DNA of 64,000 nt from Pirellulaceae bacterium (GTDB lineage: Bacteria > Planctomycetota > Planctomycetia > Pirellulales > Pirellulaceae). Shown here one piece after another: positions 45,007 through 53,845 of this stretch (position 1 is the stretch's first letter; the number at the start of each line of letters is the position of its first letter). The stretch is taken from the NCBI GenBank assembly GCA_023382975.1, contig JAHDXO010000048.1, forward strand, positions 23,594 to 87,593. Direction: 5' to 3'. A program made the position numbers and the translations under genes. The notes under the pieces are model-generated. The model made no database searches and was not told the origin of the DNA. It saw nothing but the letters and a program-made list of their open reading frames with translations.

Positions 45007-45472
45007 CGAATGAATGAGTTGCGTATGCCAAAGCGAACCGGCCACGTCCCGGCCTGACGTCCGCACAAACCATCCGACAATTGCGTGTCATCATCGATGG
45101 CAAGGATGCTTATCTGGGCGATTTCGTATCACCTGAAAGCATGGGATGGTGAATCCCTCTTGGTAACGCCGTACATGTCCAATATGGTTCTGGGGCCGTT
45201 TTGCACCCGGAAGCATCCCAGGCGATTTCGACAGGATGCCACTCAGCGACATCGACCTGTTCCCTGAGATCGAACGATTTGGCCAGAATAAAAGGCGATT
45301 TCGACAAGATGCCACTCAGCGACGTCGACCGCTCCGGCGAGAGAGCGGTTCGTGCGGCTTCAGCGTGGGAAAGCGTTCCATGCTTTCCCAGTGGAAGGAA
45401 ATGGCGGCTCGCAGTCTCCTGAGGCGTGACCGCGTTGCGTGAGCGTGCTGAGGAAGCACGCGTTCTTTGGCA
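45007..45472. other. Gene-poor region with two direct repeats
   Basis: No protein gene is supported between the tRNA terminator and the end of apgM. Short frames here lack ribosome-binding sites. The one clear structure is the pair of 38-bp direct repeats at 45220-45257 and 45293-45330. Confidence 0.5.
45220..45330 (+). repeat. Pair of 38-bp direct repeats, 73-bp period
   Basis: Copies at 45220-45257 and 45293-45330 begin AGGCGATTTCGACA and end in GTCGACC or ATCGACC. They differ at two positions only (G/A and A/G). The 35-base spacer between them is unrelated. Two copies are too few for a CRISPR array, and no cas gene is present. It could be a duplication or a remnant of an element. Confidence 0.6.
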
Positions 45473-46678
45473 TCACGCGCCGTACTTACCCAGTCGCCCG
45501 GCGTTGGCTAGCGCTAGACACATGAGGTACTTGGCTTCAAAGTGGCCCAATCCGCCGTGGATGCAGGTGCTTTCGTTGAACTGTTTCTGCCCGTCCGGGC
45601 GGCAGCAGTCCGACACCAGCAACGTCGGAACCGGATGCCAACTGTGGCTCTTCAAATAGGCCGGCGTGCTGTGGTCGCCGGTGACGATCAGCACATCAGG
45701 GTTCATGGCCGTGATCCGCGGCATGATGGCGTCCAGTTCCTCGGTTCGCTTCACCTTGGCATCGAAATTTCCGTCTTCGCCGGTGCTGTCGGTGTATTTG
45801 AAGTGGATGAAGAAGAAGTCGTAAGCGTCCCAGTTCTGCTGGAGCACTTCCATCTGCTGTTCGAGCGTTTGGGCTTGCCCGACGATGTCCATGCCGACCA
45901 AGCGGGCCAAGCCCTTGTACATCGGATAGACGGCGATGGCGGCGGCGCGCAGACCGTAGACATCACGGTACGATGGCAGCGCCGGTTTGGAAGCGAAGCC
46001 GCGCATGGTGTGGAAGTTGGCTTTCGGCTGGCCTGCCAGCAGTTGGCGAGCCTGAGCCAGGAACTGTTTCGCCACCTCGGCTGTCTTCTCGCTGCCGGGT
46101 TCCTCGGCCACCGGGTCCAGCGGCGGAACGCCGGTGGCTTGCGGATCCGTGTCCCGGACATGGCCTCCCAAACCCTCGCCGCGGAGCACGACGACAAAAC
46201 GATGCTCCTTGACGGGTTCCACGAAGATCTCGATTCCTGGAATCGCGACCTGCCGCAGCGAGATCGCCAGCGGAGCACTTTCCTCGGTCGGGATTCTGCC
46301 GGCCCGACGGTCGCAGATATTGCCGTCGGCATCCAACGTGCAGAAGTTGCAACGAATGGCCACGTCGCCGTCGGCCAATTCGAAGCCGATGCCGGTGGCT
46401 TCCAAGGCGCCGCGGCCGATCACGTATTGCAGCGGGTCGTACCCGAACAAGCCCAGATGGCCCGGTCCGCTGCCGGGCGCGATGCCAGGCGCAACCGGGA
46501 TGCTGGCACCTTGCACACCTCGCGAAGCGAGCATGTCCAGATTCGGCGTCTTGGCAGCCTCCAGTTCGGTCGGCCCACCTGGCGTCATCGGCAGTCCGCC
46601 TAAACCGTCTGCAACCACCATGACGATCTTTGATTTACTCTTGGTATGTAGGTCGCGAGTCAGCTTGTGAATGTCCAT
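45473..46678 (-). CDS. apgM: 2,3-bisphosphoglycerate-independent phosphoglycerate mutase, archaeal type
   Basis: Interconverts 3- and 2-phosphoglycerate in glycolysis and gluconeogenesis. The 401-residue product has the alkaline-phosphatase-superfamily metal motif M-V-V-A-D-G-L-G-G-L near residue 20, the catalytic serine region G-S-G-P-G-H-L-G-L-F-G-Y-D-P, and the second metal motif V-T-G-D-H-S-T-P near residue 340. N-terminal residues M-D-I-H-K-L are followed by the K-I-V-M-V-V-A-D strand. This is the ApgM branch, shorter than GpmI. It diverges from pgi, so two glycolytic genes share this region. Confidence 0.94.
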   Translation of the reverse strand: MDIHKLTRDLHTKSKSKIVMVVADGLGGLPMTPGGPTELEAAKTPNLDMLASRGVQGASIPVAPGIAPGSGPGHLGLFGYDPLQYVIGRGALEATGIGFELADGDVAIRCNFCTLDADGNICDRRAGRIPTEESAPLAISLRQVAIPGIEIFVEPVKEHRFVVVLRGEGLGGHVRDTDPQATGVPPLDPVAEEPGSEKTAEVAKQFLAQARQLLAGQPKANFHTMRGFASKPALPSYRDVYGLRAAAIAVYPMYKGLARLVGMDIVGQAQTLEQQMEVLQQNWDAYDFFFIHFKYTDSTGEDGNFDAKVKRTEELDAIMPRITAMNPDVLIVTGDHSTPAYLKSHSWHPVPTLLVSDCCRPDGQKQFNESTCIHGGLGHFEAKYLMCLALANAGRLGKYGA

Positions 46679-46953
46679 CGTGTCGATTCCCTTTCTCCGG
46701 CCCCGAAATCTTGTATGGCGGCGCGCAGCATTGGTTTGTTGAACCTCGTGCCCAACGATTTGCGCCCGGTACGGATCGTCATTATCGAGATATCGACGAC
46801 GGGAACAACCGACCTGCCACTAACACAGGTGGATTCCTGGGTTACACGCTGCTTTTTCGTGAATTCGCAGGTCGAAACGTCAACGAAGAACTCAATGCCT
46901 TTTCCTTGCGCACGCTCCGAGTTACGATTCGCGAGAAACCACGGGACTTGACC

Positions 46954-48378
46954 ATGGGAAAAACTGGCGACTCGGTGACTTTCGACCCCGCAGGGGCCTT
47001 TGTCGAAGGAACCGGAGTTTCGGCGGCGGATCTGGTGACTCTGGCTCCTCGACTGGAAGACGCGCGTCGTGCAATCGTCAGCGGCGATTTTCATGCGGGG
47101 CATGTCGGGGACGCCGATTCCGGAGGCTTCGCAAGTAAATGTGCCTTTTTCGAGTTGCCCGAGAGACTTCTGGACGACTACGTGGAACGTCGCGAGAGCA
47201 GCGATCTGGGACGCATCTTGCGGACAGCTCGGCGGCTTCGAGAACGAGTCGACCGCGTTGTTGTGCTGGGCGCGAGAGGCGTTGGGCTGATTCCTCGAGC
47301 GATCTTGGATGCGTGTTGCGAACCGTACTTCAACGAGTTGACGCGCGGGCAGCGTGGCGGACGTCCACGGTTCTATTTCGCCGACGACCACTTGGACAAC
47401 GACGCAGCGGCCGGATTGCTTATGCTGTTGACCGAGGGTCGCTCTCCCGACCGACTCGAGGATCGCTGGGCGATCGTGGCGTGCGACCAGTGCGGCGAAA
47501 ACTGGCGGGCAAACGCGACATTTCGCTTGTTGTCCAACGCTCTGCGGACGTTCTATCGAGGCGACACCAAGCGACTGGACGAATCGATCGTCCCCCTCAC
47601 CAGGGCTGGGAGTAGGTTGGGGCAAGCGTCCGGAGCTGACTTCTTCCAAGAACCACGCGGGCTGGACCGATACTCCGTTCCGGACGGAATCGAGGGCGGA
47701 TTCTCCGTGTTCTCGGCGGTCGGTCTGCTTCCGGCCGCAATCGCCGGTTTGGATGTGGTCCGGCTGCTCGAGGGAGCATCGGCTATGAACGACCACTTCC
47801 GGACGTCAAATGTCGGAAGCAACTCAATCCTGGATTTCGTCGGCGTTGGCCATCTGATGCAACAGCGAGGAACTTCGGCGACCCGGATTTTGCGGGTTTG
47901 GGCGAAAGCGTTGGAATCCGTGGCGCGTTGGTACGTTCGATTGCGGGAAGATGAGGTGGGCTCCGGTCCACATTTTTCCGTGGCGAGCGAAGACGCAGCA
48001 ACGCCAGTTTCCGCACTTCTGCAAGGCTCTGCGCGGGCGACGTGGCGAGACGTCTGGGTGACCAATTTGATTGTCCAGCAATGGCGGTGTGATGCCCTGC
48101 CGGTTGAGTCACGGGATTCCGACCGACTGGGATTCAATCCATTGGCGGAAACGACCTGGCCGGACTTGTTGTCGGCAGCAATTCAGGAGTCGGCTGCTTC
48201 AGCTCGGCAGAGGGCGTGTCCGGCATGCGATATCCGACTGGCTCGTTTGAACGAATTTACGCTCGGTCAACTCATGCAGATGTGGATGCTGGCCACAGCC
48301 GTGGAGCGGCACTTGAGATCAGCCGACAACACGGGCAAGTCGGAAAAAATCGGAGTCGGCATCTCGCGAATCGAGTAG
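46954..48378 (+). CDS. pgi: Glucose-6-phosphate isomerase
   Basis: The 474-residue product matches glucose-6-phosphate isomerase: the SIS-type segment R-V-V-V-L-G-A-R-G-V-G-L-I-P-R near residue 95, Y-S-V-P-D-G-I-E-G-G-F-S-V-F-S-A-V-G-L-L-P in the middle, and the G-x-N-S-I-L-D-F-V-G region. It is shorter than E. coli Pgi, as in many planctomycetes. The ATG at 46954 is used; the frame is open further upstream, but the residues there do not look like the family. It diverges from apgM across a 275-base gap in which no other gene is seen. Confidence 0.88.
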   Translation: MGKTGDSVTFDPAGAFVEGTGVSAADLVTLAPRLEDARRAIVSGDFHAGHVGDADSGGFASKCAFFELPERLLDDYVERRESSDLGRILRTARRLRERVDRVVVLGARGVGLIPRAILDACCEPYFNELTRGQRGGRPRFYFADDHLDNDAAAGLLMLLTEGRSPDRLEDRWAIVACDQCGENWRANATFRLLSNALRTFYRGDTKRLDESIVPLTRAGSRLGQASGADFFQEPRGLDRYSVPDGIEGGFSVFSAVGLLPAAIAGLDVVRLLEGASAMNDHFRTSNVGSNSILDFVGVGHLMQQRGTSATRILRVWAKALESVARWYVRLREDEVGSGPHFSVASEDAATPVSALLQGSARATWRDVWVTNLIVQQWRCDALPVESRDSDRLGFNPLAETTWPDLLSAAIQESAASARQRACPACDIRLARLNEFTLGQLMQMWMLATAVERHLRSADNTGKSEKIGVGISRIE

Positions 48379-48421
48379 ATTTGGTATATTCACACGCCTT
48401 CACCCAAAGGAGACTCTCGCG

Positions 48422-49105
48422 ATGACTGCTGTGTTGACGTGGCTGGGCCACGGGACTTGGTTGATTGAAGCCGACGACACGAAAATCCTGCTCGACCCAT
48501 TCCTGGACGAGAATCCGTCGTCGCCGGTCAAGGCGGCGGATATCGACGCGGACTACATCCTCGTTTCGCACGGTCATTTCGATCACATCGCCGACGCAGT
48601 GCCGATCGCCAAACGCACCGGCGCCACCGTAATTGCCGTATTCGAAATCGCCGAATGGCTGAAAAACCAGGGAATTGAGAATACGTTGGCGATGAACGTC
48701 GGCGGAAGTGTCGAACTGCCGTTCGGCAAGGTGACAATGACCATCGCCTACCACAGCTCCCAACTGCCTGACGGTTCCTACGGTGGCAATCCGGTCGGGT
48801 TCGTGTTGACCATTGCCCGGAAGCGGATCTATTTCGCTTGCGACACGGCACTGTTCGAGGACATGAAGTTGATCGGGATGGACCATATCCATTTGGCTGT
48901 CTTGCCGATCGGCGATCTATTCACGATGGGGCCGCGGGAATCGTTGCGGGCGATCGAGTTGCTGGCGCCACGGATGGTTGCCCCGGCTCACTACAATACC
49001 TGGCCGGAAATCGAGCAGGACGTCGAAGAGTGGTCGTTGGACGTCCGGCACGTCACCACGGCCCAGCCGCGCGTCGTTTCGCCGGGCGGAAAGATCTACG
49101 TCTAG
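48422..49105 (+). CDS. Metallo-beta-lactamase-fold hydrolase, UPF0173 family
   Basis: The 227-residue protein has H50-G-H52-F-D54-H55 (the H-x-H-x-D-H metal site) and later Y-F-A-C-D-T-A-L-F and A-P-A-H-Y-N-T-W-P, which supply the other metal ligands. The UPF0173 family is a well-conserved set of metal-dependent hydrolases of unknown substrate. AAAGGAG lies at 48407-48413, giving a clear start at 48422. The gene follows pgi after 43 bases and may be co-transcribed. Confidence 0.92.
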   Translation: MTAVLTWLGHGTWLIEADDTKILLDPFLDENPSSPVKAADIDADYILVSHGHFDHIADAVPIAKRTGATVIAVFEIAEWLKNQGIENTLAMNVGGSVELPFGKVTMTIAYHSSQLPDGSYGGNPVGFVLTIARKRIYFACDTALFEDMKLIGMDHIHLAVLPIGDLFTMGPRESLRAIELLAPRMVAPAHYNTWPEIEQDVEEWSLDVRHVTTAQPRVVSPGGKIYV

Positions 49106-49136
49106 GATGCCCAGGAGCCTCGGAACGTCCGAGAAT

Positions 49137-49163
49137 GGGACTGGCACCGGACGTCCCTGTCCC
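49137..49163 (+). repeat. Dispersed palindrome, shortened copy
   Basis: GGGACTGGCACCGG followed by ACGTCCC and TGTCCC, 27 bp. It keeps both ends of the 39-bp repeats at 14229 and 38253 but lacks about 12 bases of the middle. It lies in the gap between the MBL hydrolase and uvrB. Confidence 0.5.
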
Positions 49164-49206
49164 GAAGCCAGGCCTTTTTTCGAAACGGAATCGAGAGGTT
49201 CGTAGC

Positions 49207-51282
49207 GTGGAATTCCAGCTCGAAGCGCCCTTTCAACCCGCTGGCGATCAGCCCCGTGCGATTCGAGCCTTGGTGGACGCGCTGCGTCAGGAACGGCGTC
49301 ACCAGGTGTTGATGGGCGTCACCGGATCGGGCAAGACGTTCACAATGGCCAATGTCATCGAGCAATTGCAGCTTCCGACGCTGGTCATCTCGCACAACAA
49401 GACGCTGGCGGCGCAGTTGTACTCCGAGTTTCGCGCCTTCTTTCCGCACAACGCCGTCCACTATTTCGTCAGCTACTACGACTACTACCAGCCGGAAGCC
49501 TACATCCCGCAGCGCGACATCTACATCGAAAAAGACGCCTCGATCAACGACGAGATCGACCGGTTGCGTCTGGCGGCGACCAGCGCCTTGGTCAGCCGAC
49601 GCGATGTGATCGTCGTAGCGAGCGTGTCCAGCATTTACGGCCTGGGATCGCCCGCCGACTACCGCAAGATGATGGTCAGTCTGCAGCGCGGCCAAGCGAT
49701 CGACCGCGACGAAATGCTGCGGAAACTGGTCGACATCCAGTACGACCGGAACGACGTCAGCTTCGAGCGCGGGAAATTCCGCGTGCGGGGCGATTGCGTC
49801 GAGATTTGGCCTTCGTACGAAGAGTACGCCTTTCGCATCGAATTCTGGGGCGACGAGGTCGATCAGCTATCGTTCATCAATCCGACCAGCGGCGAGACGA
49901 TCGCGGTCCAGGACGAACTGTACGTGTACCCGGCCAAGCATTTCGTGATGCCCGAAGACCGGATCTCGGGCGCGGTGGAGGCGATCAGGCAGGAATTGGA
50001 CGAGCAGCTTCAGAAGTTCCGCGACGAGGGAAAACTGCTGGAAGCCCAGCGTCTGAACGCCCGCACCCGATTTGACATCGAGATGCTGCAAGAGGTTGGT
50101 CACTGTCCGGGGATCGAGAACTACAGCCGGCCCCTGTCGGGTCGTGCCGCGGGCGAGAAGCCCGAAACGCTATATGACTATTTTCCCAAGGACTTTCTGC
50201 TGTTCGTCGACGAATCGCATGTGACGATCCCGCAGATCGGCGCGATGTACGCGGGCGACCGCAGCCGCAAACTGACGCTGGTCGATCACGGGTTCCGGTT
50301 GCCCAGCGCCCTGGACAACCGGCCGATGACGTTCGACGAATGGGAGCAGATGGTTCATCAGGCAGTGTTCGTCTCGGCCACGCCCAGTCCGTACGAACTG
50401 GGAAAGACCGGGGGCGAGGTCGTCGAACAGATCATCCGGCCGACCGGCCTGCTGGATCCGGAGTTGGAGATTGTTCCCGCGCGAGGCCAGGTGGCCCACT
50501 TGCTGGAGCAGATCCGGCAGCGCAGCCAGGTCGGCGAGCGAGTCCTGGTGACCGTCCTCACAAAGCGTTTGGCCGAGGATCTGTCCGGATACTTGAACGA
50601 ACAGAACATCCGCTGCAAATGGCTGCACAGCGAGTTGAACGCCTTCGAACGGGTCGAGTTGCTCCGCGACCTGCGCGAAGGCCGCTTCGACGCCCTGATC
50701 GGCGTGAACCTGTTGCGCGAGGGACTCGACCTGCCCGAAGTCTCGCTGGTCGCCATCCTGGACGCGGACAAGGAAGGGTTTCTGCGCAGCGAGACGTCGC
50801 TGATCCAGACCATCGGCCGCGCGGCCCGGAACGTGAACGCCCGCGTGATCTTGTACGCCGACAAAGTCACCGACGCGATGAAGAACGCCATCGACGAGAC
50901 TCGTCGCCGCCGGAAGCTGCAGGAAGACTACAACCGCGAGCACGGGATCACGCCCGAGACGATCAGGAAGAACATCCGGGCCGGCATCGAAGAGCAAGTT
51001 GCCGCGCACCGCGAGGCCAACGCCGCCGTGGGCCGCGGCGACGAAGCCGACTACGTCACGCAGGAGTACATCAACGAACTGCAAGCCGAAATGCTGGCCG
51101 CCGCCGAATCGCTCGAGTTCGAACGCGCCGCCGCGCTGCGCGACCGGATCATGCAGATGCAGGACTCGATCGGACAGAAGATGAGCGATGTCAACGTCCA
51201 GTCCCACCCAGCCAAGAACCGCGGTCGCCGCCGCGGCCGCAAGGGATTAGGCAAAGTTCCCAAGCCCAAGAATCGTCCGTGA
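49207..51282 (+). CDS. uvrB: Excinuclease ABC subunit B
   Basis: UvrB is the damage-verification helicase-like subunit of nucleotide excision repair. The 691-residue product has Walker A G-V-T-G-S-G-K-T at residues 37-44, the beta-hairpin motif Y-Y-D-Y-Y-Q-P-E-A-Y-I-P, helicase motifs including D-E-S-H-V-T and T-I-G-R-A-A-R-N, and a C-terminal UVR domain (I-N-E-L-Q-A-E-M-L-A-A-A-E-S-L-E). A lysine/arginine-rich tail follows. The GTG at 49207 is the start: it gives M-E-F-Q-L-E-A-P-F and GAGAGG precedes it. Confidence 0.97.
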   Translation: MEFQLEAPFQPAGDQPRAIRALVDALRQERRHQVLMGVTGSGKTFTMANVIEQLQLPTLVISHNKTLAAQLYSEFRAFFPHNAVHYFVSYYDYYQPEAYIPQRDIYIEKDASINDEIDRLRLAATSALVSRRDVIVVASVSSIYGLGSPADYRKMMVSLQRGQAIDRDEMLRKLVDIQYDRNDVSFERGKFRVRGDCVEIWPSYEEYAFRIEFWGDEVDQLSFINPTSGETIAVQDELYVYPAKHFVMPEDRISGAVEAIRQELDEQLQKFRDEGKLLEAQRLNARTRFDIEMLQEVGHCPGIENYSRPLSGRAAGEKPETLYDYFPKDFLLFVDESHVTIPQIGAMYAGDRSRKLTLVDHGFRLPSALDNRPMTFDEWEQMVHQAVFVSATPSPYELGKTGGEVVEQIIRPTGLLDPELEIVPARGQVAHLLEQIRQRSQVGERVLVTVLTKRLAEDLSGYLNEQNIRCKWLHSELNAFERVELLRDLREGRFDALIGVNLLREGLDLPEVSLVAILDADKEGFLRSETSLIQTIGRAARNVNARVILYADKVTDAMKNAIDETRRRRKLQEDYNREHGITPETIRKNIRAGIEEQVAAHREANAAVGRGDEADYVTQEYINELQAEMLAAAESLEFERAAALRDRIMQMQDSIGQKMSDVNVQSHPAKNRGRRRGRKGLGKVPKPKNRP

Positions 51283-51293
51283 TTCTTGACGCG

Positions 51294-51319
51294 GCATCGC
51301 TGCCGACCGACAGCGCTGC
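51294..51319. terminator. Hairpin between convergent uvrB and 51320 gene
   Basis: GCATCGCTG and CAGCGCTGC pair at 8 of 9 positions (one T-C mismatch) around an 8-base loop. The stem occupies most of the 37-base gap between converging stop codons, a natural place for a bidirectional terminator. No T-run is present. Confidence 0.4.
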
Positions 51320-51784
51320 TCACGGCACCAAATCGAAGGTTTCGCCGCCGGGCAGACGCAACTGGGCTGAAAGGATCTCTTCGTCGCCGTCGTCGTTGGT
51401 GATGTGCTTGACCGTGACGCGACCTTCCCCCTTGCTACCCCGCACTTGGTAGATGAACGTGTCGTCGTCCTCGTCGGCGAAACTCCGCGACCAGTCCATT
51501 TCGAACGACTCGACGTCGCCGATATGTTCCCGCAATACCGGATTGTCGGACAACTGATCCTCGATCTCGGTCGTCACGATCTGCAAGCCGAATCGCACCA
51601 GCAACGCTCCTCCGCCGCAGCAAACCAGCAGCAGAAAACCGCCGCCCAGCAGGATCGCCCAAATCCAGCAGCCGGTGGACGAGCGGCGCGGCGGCGACGC
51701 GGGCGGGCCGTACGGATCGAACCGCTGTGCAGAAGGATCGCTATCGGAGAAACGCCCGGAGGGGAAATCGGATGTAGACACCAA
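51320..51784 (-). CDS. Small single-span membrane protein, possibly Coa1-like
   Basis: The 154-residue protein has a Pro/Ser-rich N-terminus, one hydrophobic span at about residues 39-65 (containing C-C-G-G-G) and an exported domain. In this domain N-P-V-L-R-E-H-I-G-D-V-E-S-F and Y-Q-V-R-G-S-K-G-E-G-R-V-T-V resemble the cytochrome oxidase assembly factor Coa1 family, in which planctomycete members occur. I cannot confirm this by alignment. It lies between uvrB and the ABC transporter genes with no operon link. Confidence 0.65.
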   Translation of the reverse strand: MVSTSDFPSGRFSDSDPSAQRFDPYGPPASPPRRSSTGCWIWAILLGGGFLLLVCCGGGALLVRFGLQIVTTEIEDQLSDNPVLREHIGDVESFEMDWSRSFADEDDDTFIYQVRGSKGEGRVTVKHITNDDGDEEILSAQLRLPGGETFDLVP

Positions 51785-51974
51785 GCACCTCGCACGACCG
51801 ATCGTGTCACGGAATTCACTCGATCAGATCACTCAGCCAGCCTGAGTGAACCGCCGAAGTATACCACCAAAGTGACCGCAAGACCACGGGACACGCGAAA
51901 ACAACTGGCGACTGCGCCCGTCGATACGCGTCTTTCCTGGCCGAAGGCGGAGGGTGCCTGCGACCGGATTCGAA

Positions 51975-52808
51975 TCAGCCACCAAAGCCGCTGTAACGCT
52001 TGACGCCTCGGTGAAATGCGATGCGCGAGGCGATGATGAAGAACACCACCCAGGCCGCTTGGACGATCAGGCCTTCGACGAGCTCCGGCCCTTGGACTTT
52101 GCCCAGAAACACGGCCGCTGGAAAAAAGGCCAGGTACTTCAGCGGCATCAGATTGACCACTCCTCGCCACGGTTCGGGCAGGATGTCCAACGGAAACATG
52201 TGGCCGGAGAGAAAGAAACTCAGCAGCATGTAGATGAACAGCAGCGAGGTGACTTCCAGGAACCAGAAGCCGATCAGGCCCAGCGTGGCTTCCAGAAAGA
52301 AGCCCAGCAGAAACGCCATGATCAGCGACGCGATGCAGGCGGCCAACGTGATTGCGTCCGGCCAACCGTCGACAAAGAATCCGCGGCACAGGTAGAACAC
52401 CAGGGCAAACGGCAGCAAGGCCACCGAGTAGTAGGCGAGTTTGTGCGCGACCCGGTTCAGCAGCAGAAAGCCGATCATGTCGATCGGTTGGATCAGGTAC
52501 TTCTTGATTTCGCCATTTCGGATCTGCCCGGCGATGCCCGAGGCCAGTCCGGGCATGCTGGAGAAAGCGCGGGTGACCATCGTCAGCAGATAGTAGGCCA
52601 CCATGTTCTCGAAGCTGTAGCCGACGATGCTGCCCTCGGTACGGTCGCCGCCGCCGATCGATTCGAACACGGCCCACCACAGAAAAATCTGGGTGATGAT
52701 GGGCAGAAACCGCATCAGCGTCCCGAGCGCGAAATCGCCGCGGTACACCAGCCGCTCTTCCAGCCCGATCCGCAGGATCGTCCACCAGGTAAGCGCTCGA
52801 GCGATCAT
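51975..52808 (-). CDS. ABC-2 family transporter permease
   Basis: The 277-residue product is a six-span membrane protein of the ABC-2 exporter type. It contains L-S-G-H-M-F-P-L-D-I-L-P-E-P-W near the last third, the usual loop before the final spans. Its start overlaps the stop of the ATP-binding gene by four bases (ATGA), so the two are translationally coupled. The pair matches exporters such as those for polysaccharides, bacteriocins or lipids; no substrate is indicated. A basic C-terminus ends the chain. Confidence 0.9.
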   Translation of the reverse strand: MIARALTWWTILRIGLEERLVYRGDFALGTLMRFLPIITQIFLWWAVFESIGGGDRTEGSIVGYSFENMVAYYLLTMVTRAFSSMPGLASGIAGQIRNGEIKKYLIQPIDMIGFLLLNRVAHKLAYYSVALLPFALVFYLCRGFFVDGWPDAITLAACIASLIMAFLLGFFLEATLGLIGFWFLEVTSLLFIYMLLSFFLSGHMFPLDILPEPWRGVVNLMPLKYLAFFPAAVFLGKVQGPELVEGLIVQAAWVVFFIIASRIAFHRGVKRYSGFGG

Positions 52809-53842
52809 CCGGCCCTTTCCGCTGCTGGCAACGCATCGGCGGGCGGTTCGTCTTCGTCCGCCGACGTGTCGGCCTGCGAAAAGAGATCGGCGATCACTTC
52901 CTCCAGTGGCGGATCTTCGACCGCGATGTCCTCGACCGAGTGCTGGGCCAGGATTGCCGCCAGCATTCCGGCCACGGCCGGCCGCTCGATCCGCAGCTTG
53001 ACGCGAGGCGGCTGAATCTCCAGCACTTCGCCAAACCGCTGAAACCCGTCGGTGCTGGCGGTCTCGGCCAATTGCAGCGTGATGATCTTGTGGCTGCTGA
53101 AACTGTCGCGGATGCCGGACAGCGAGCCGTCGTACTGGATGCGGCCGTGCGAGATCACCACCACCCGCCGACAGAGCGCGGCCACGTCTTTCATGTAGTG
53201 ACTGGTCAGCAGGATGGTGATCCTCCGCCGCTGCTGATAGTACTTCAGGAACTGTTGGATGCGGTGCTGGGCGACCACGTCCAGCCCGATCGTCGGCTCG
53301 TCCAGAAACAGCACGTCAGGCGAGTGCAGCAGCGCGGCGATCAGCTCCATCTTCATGCGTTCGCCGAGCGACAGCTCGCGCACCGGTTGGCGCAACAGCC
53401 GGGCAACGTCCAGCAATTCGACCAGCTCGTCCAGCGTCCGCGCAAACGCATCGGGCGCGATCCGGTAGATCTGCTGGTGTAATCGGAAAGACTCCTGCGC
53501 GGGCAGATCCCACCACAACTGGTTCTTCTGTCCCATGACCAGCGCGAACCGGCGCCGATAAGCGTTTTCTCGCTTCCAAGGCACGTGGCCCATCACCAGC
53601 GCCGCCCCGGACGTGGGATTGATCACGCCCGACAGCAATTTCAGGGTCGTCGTCTTGCCAGCCCCGTTCGGACCTAGGAAAGCAACGAACTCGCCCTGCT
53701 CGACGTCCAGATCGATGCCGCGCACCGCGCGGACTTCGCGGTACTCGCGATGCCACAGCCCGCGGATCGATGCCAGCAGCCCCTCGCGCTTCTGGTAGAC
53801 GCGGAACGATTTCGTCAGGTTGCGCAATTCGATCAGGGCCAT
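52805..53842 (-). CDS. ABC transporter ATP-binding protein
   Basis: The 345-residue product has Walker A G-P-N-G-A-G-K-T-T (about 57-65), the signature L-S-L-G-E-R-M (normally L-S-G-G-Q), Walker B D-V-L-F-L-D-E-P and the H-loop T-S-H-Y-M. A C-terminal extension of about 100 acidic residues follows the ATPase domain, as in ABC-2 exporters with a regulatory tail. It is the first gene of the exporter pair and lies 3 bases after rimO's stop on the same strand, so rimO and the exporter could share a transcript. Confidence 0.93.
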   Translation of the reverse strand: MALIELRNLTKSFRVYQKREGLLASIRGLWHREYREVRAVRGIDLDVEQGEFVAFLGPNGAGKTTTLKLLSGVINPTSGAALVMGHVPWKRENAYRRRFALVMGQKNQLWWDLPAQESFRLHQQIYRIAPDAFARTLDELVELLDVARLLRQPVRELSLGERMKMELIAALLHSPDVLFLDEPTIGLDVVAQHRIQQFLKYYQQRRRITILLTSHYMKDVAALCRRVVVISHGRIQYDGSLSGIRDSFSSHKIITLQLAETASTDGFQRFGEVLEIQPPRVKLRIERPAVAGMLAAILAQHSVEDIAVEDPPLEEVIADLFSQADTSADEDEPPADALPAAERAG

Positions 53843-53845
53843 CGT

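Noticed and set aside
45220..45330. CRISPR array
   Set aside because: Only two repeat copies, one spacer, repeats not palindromic, and no cas genes.
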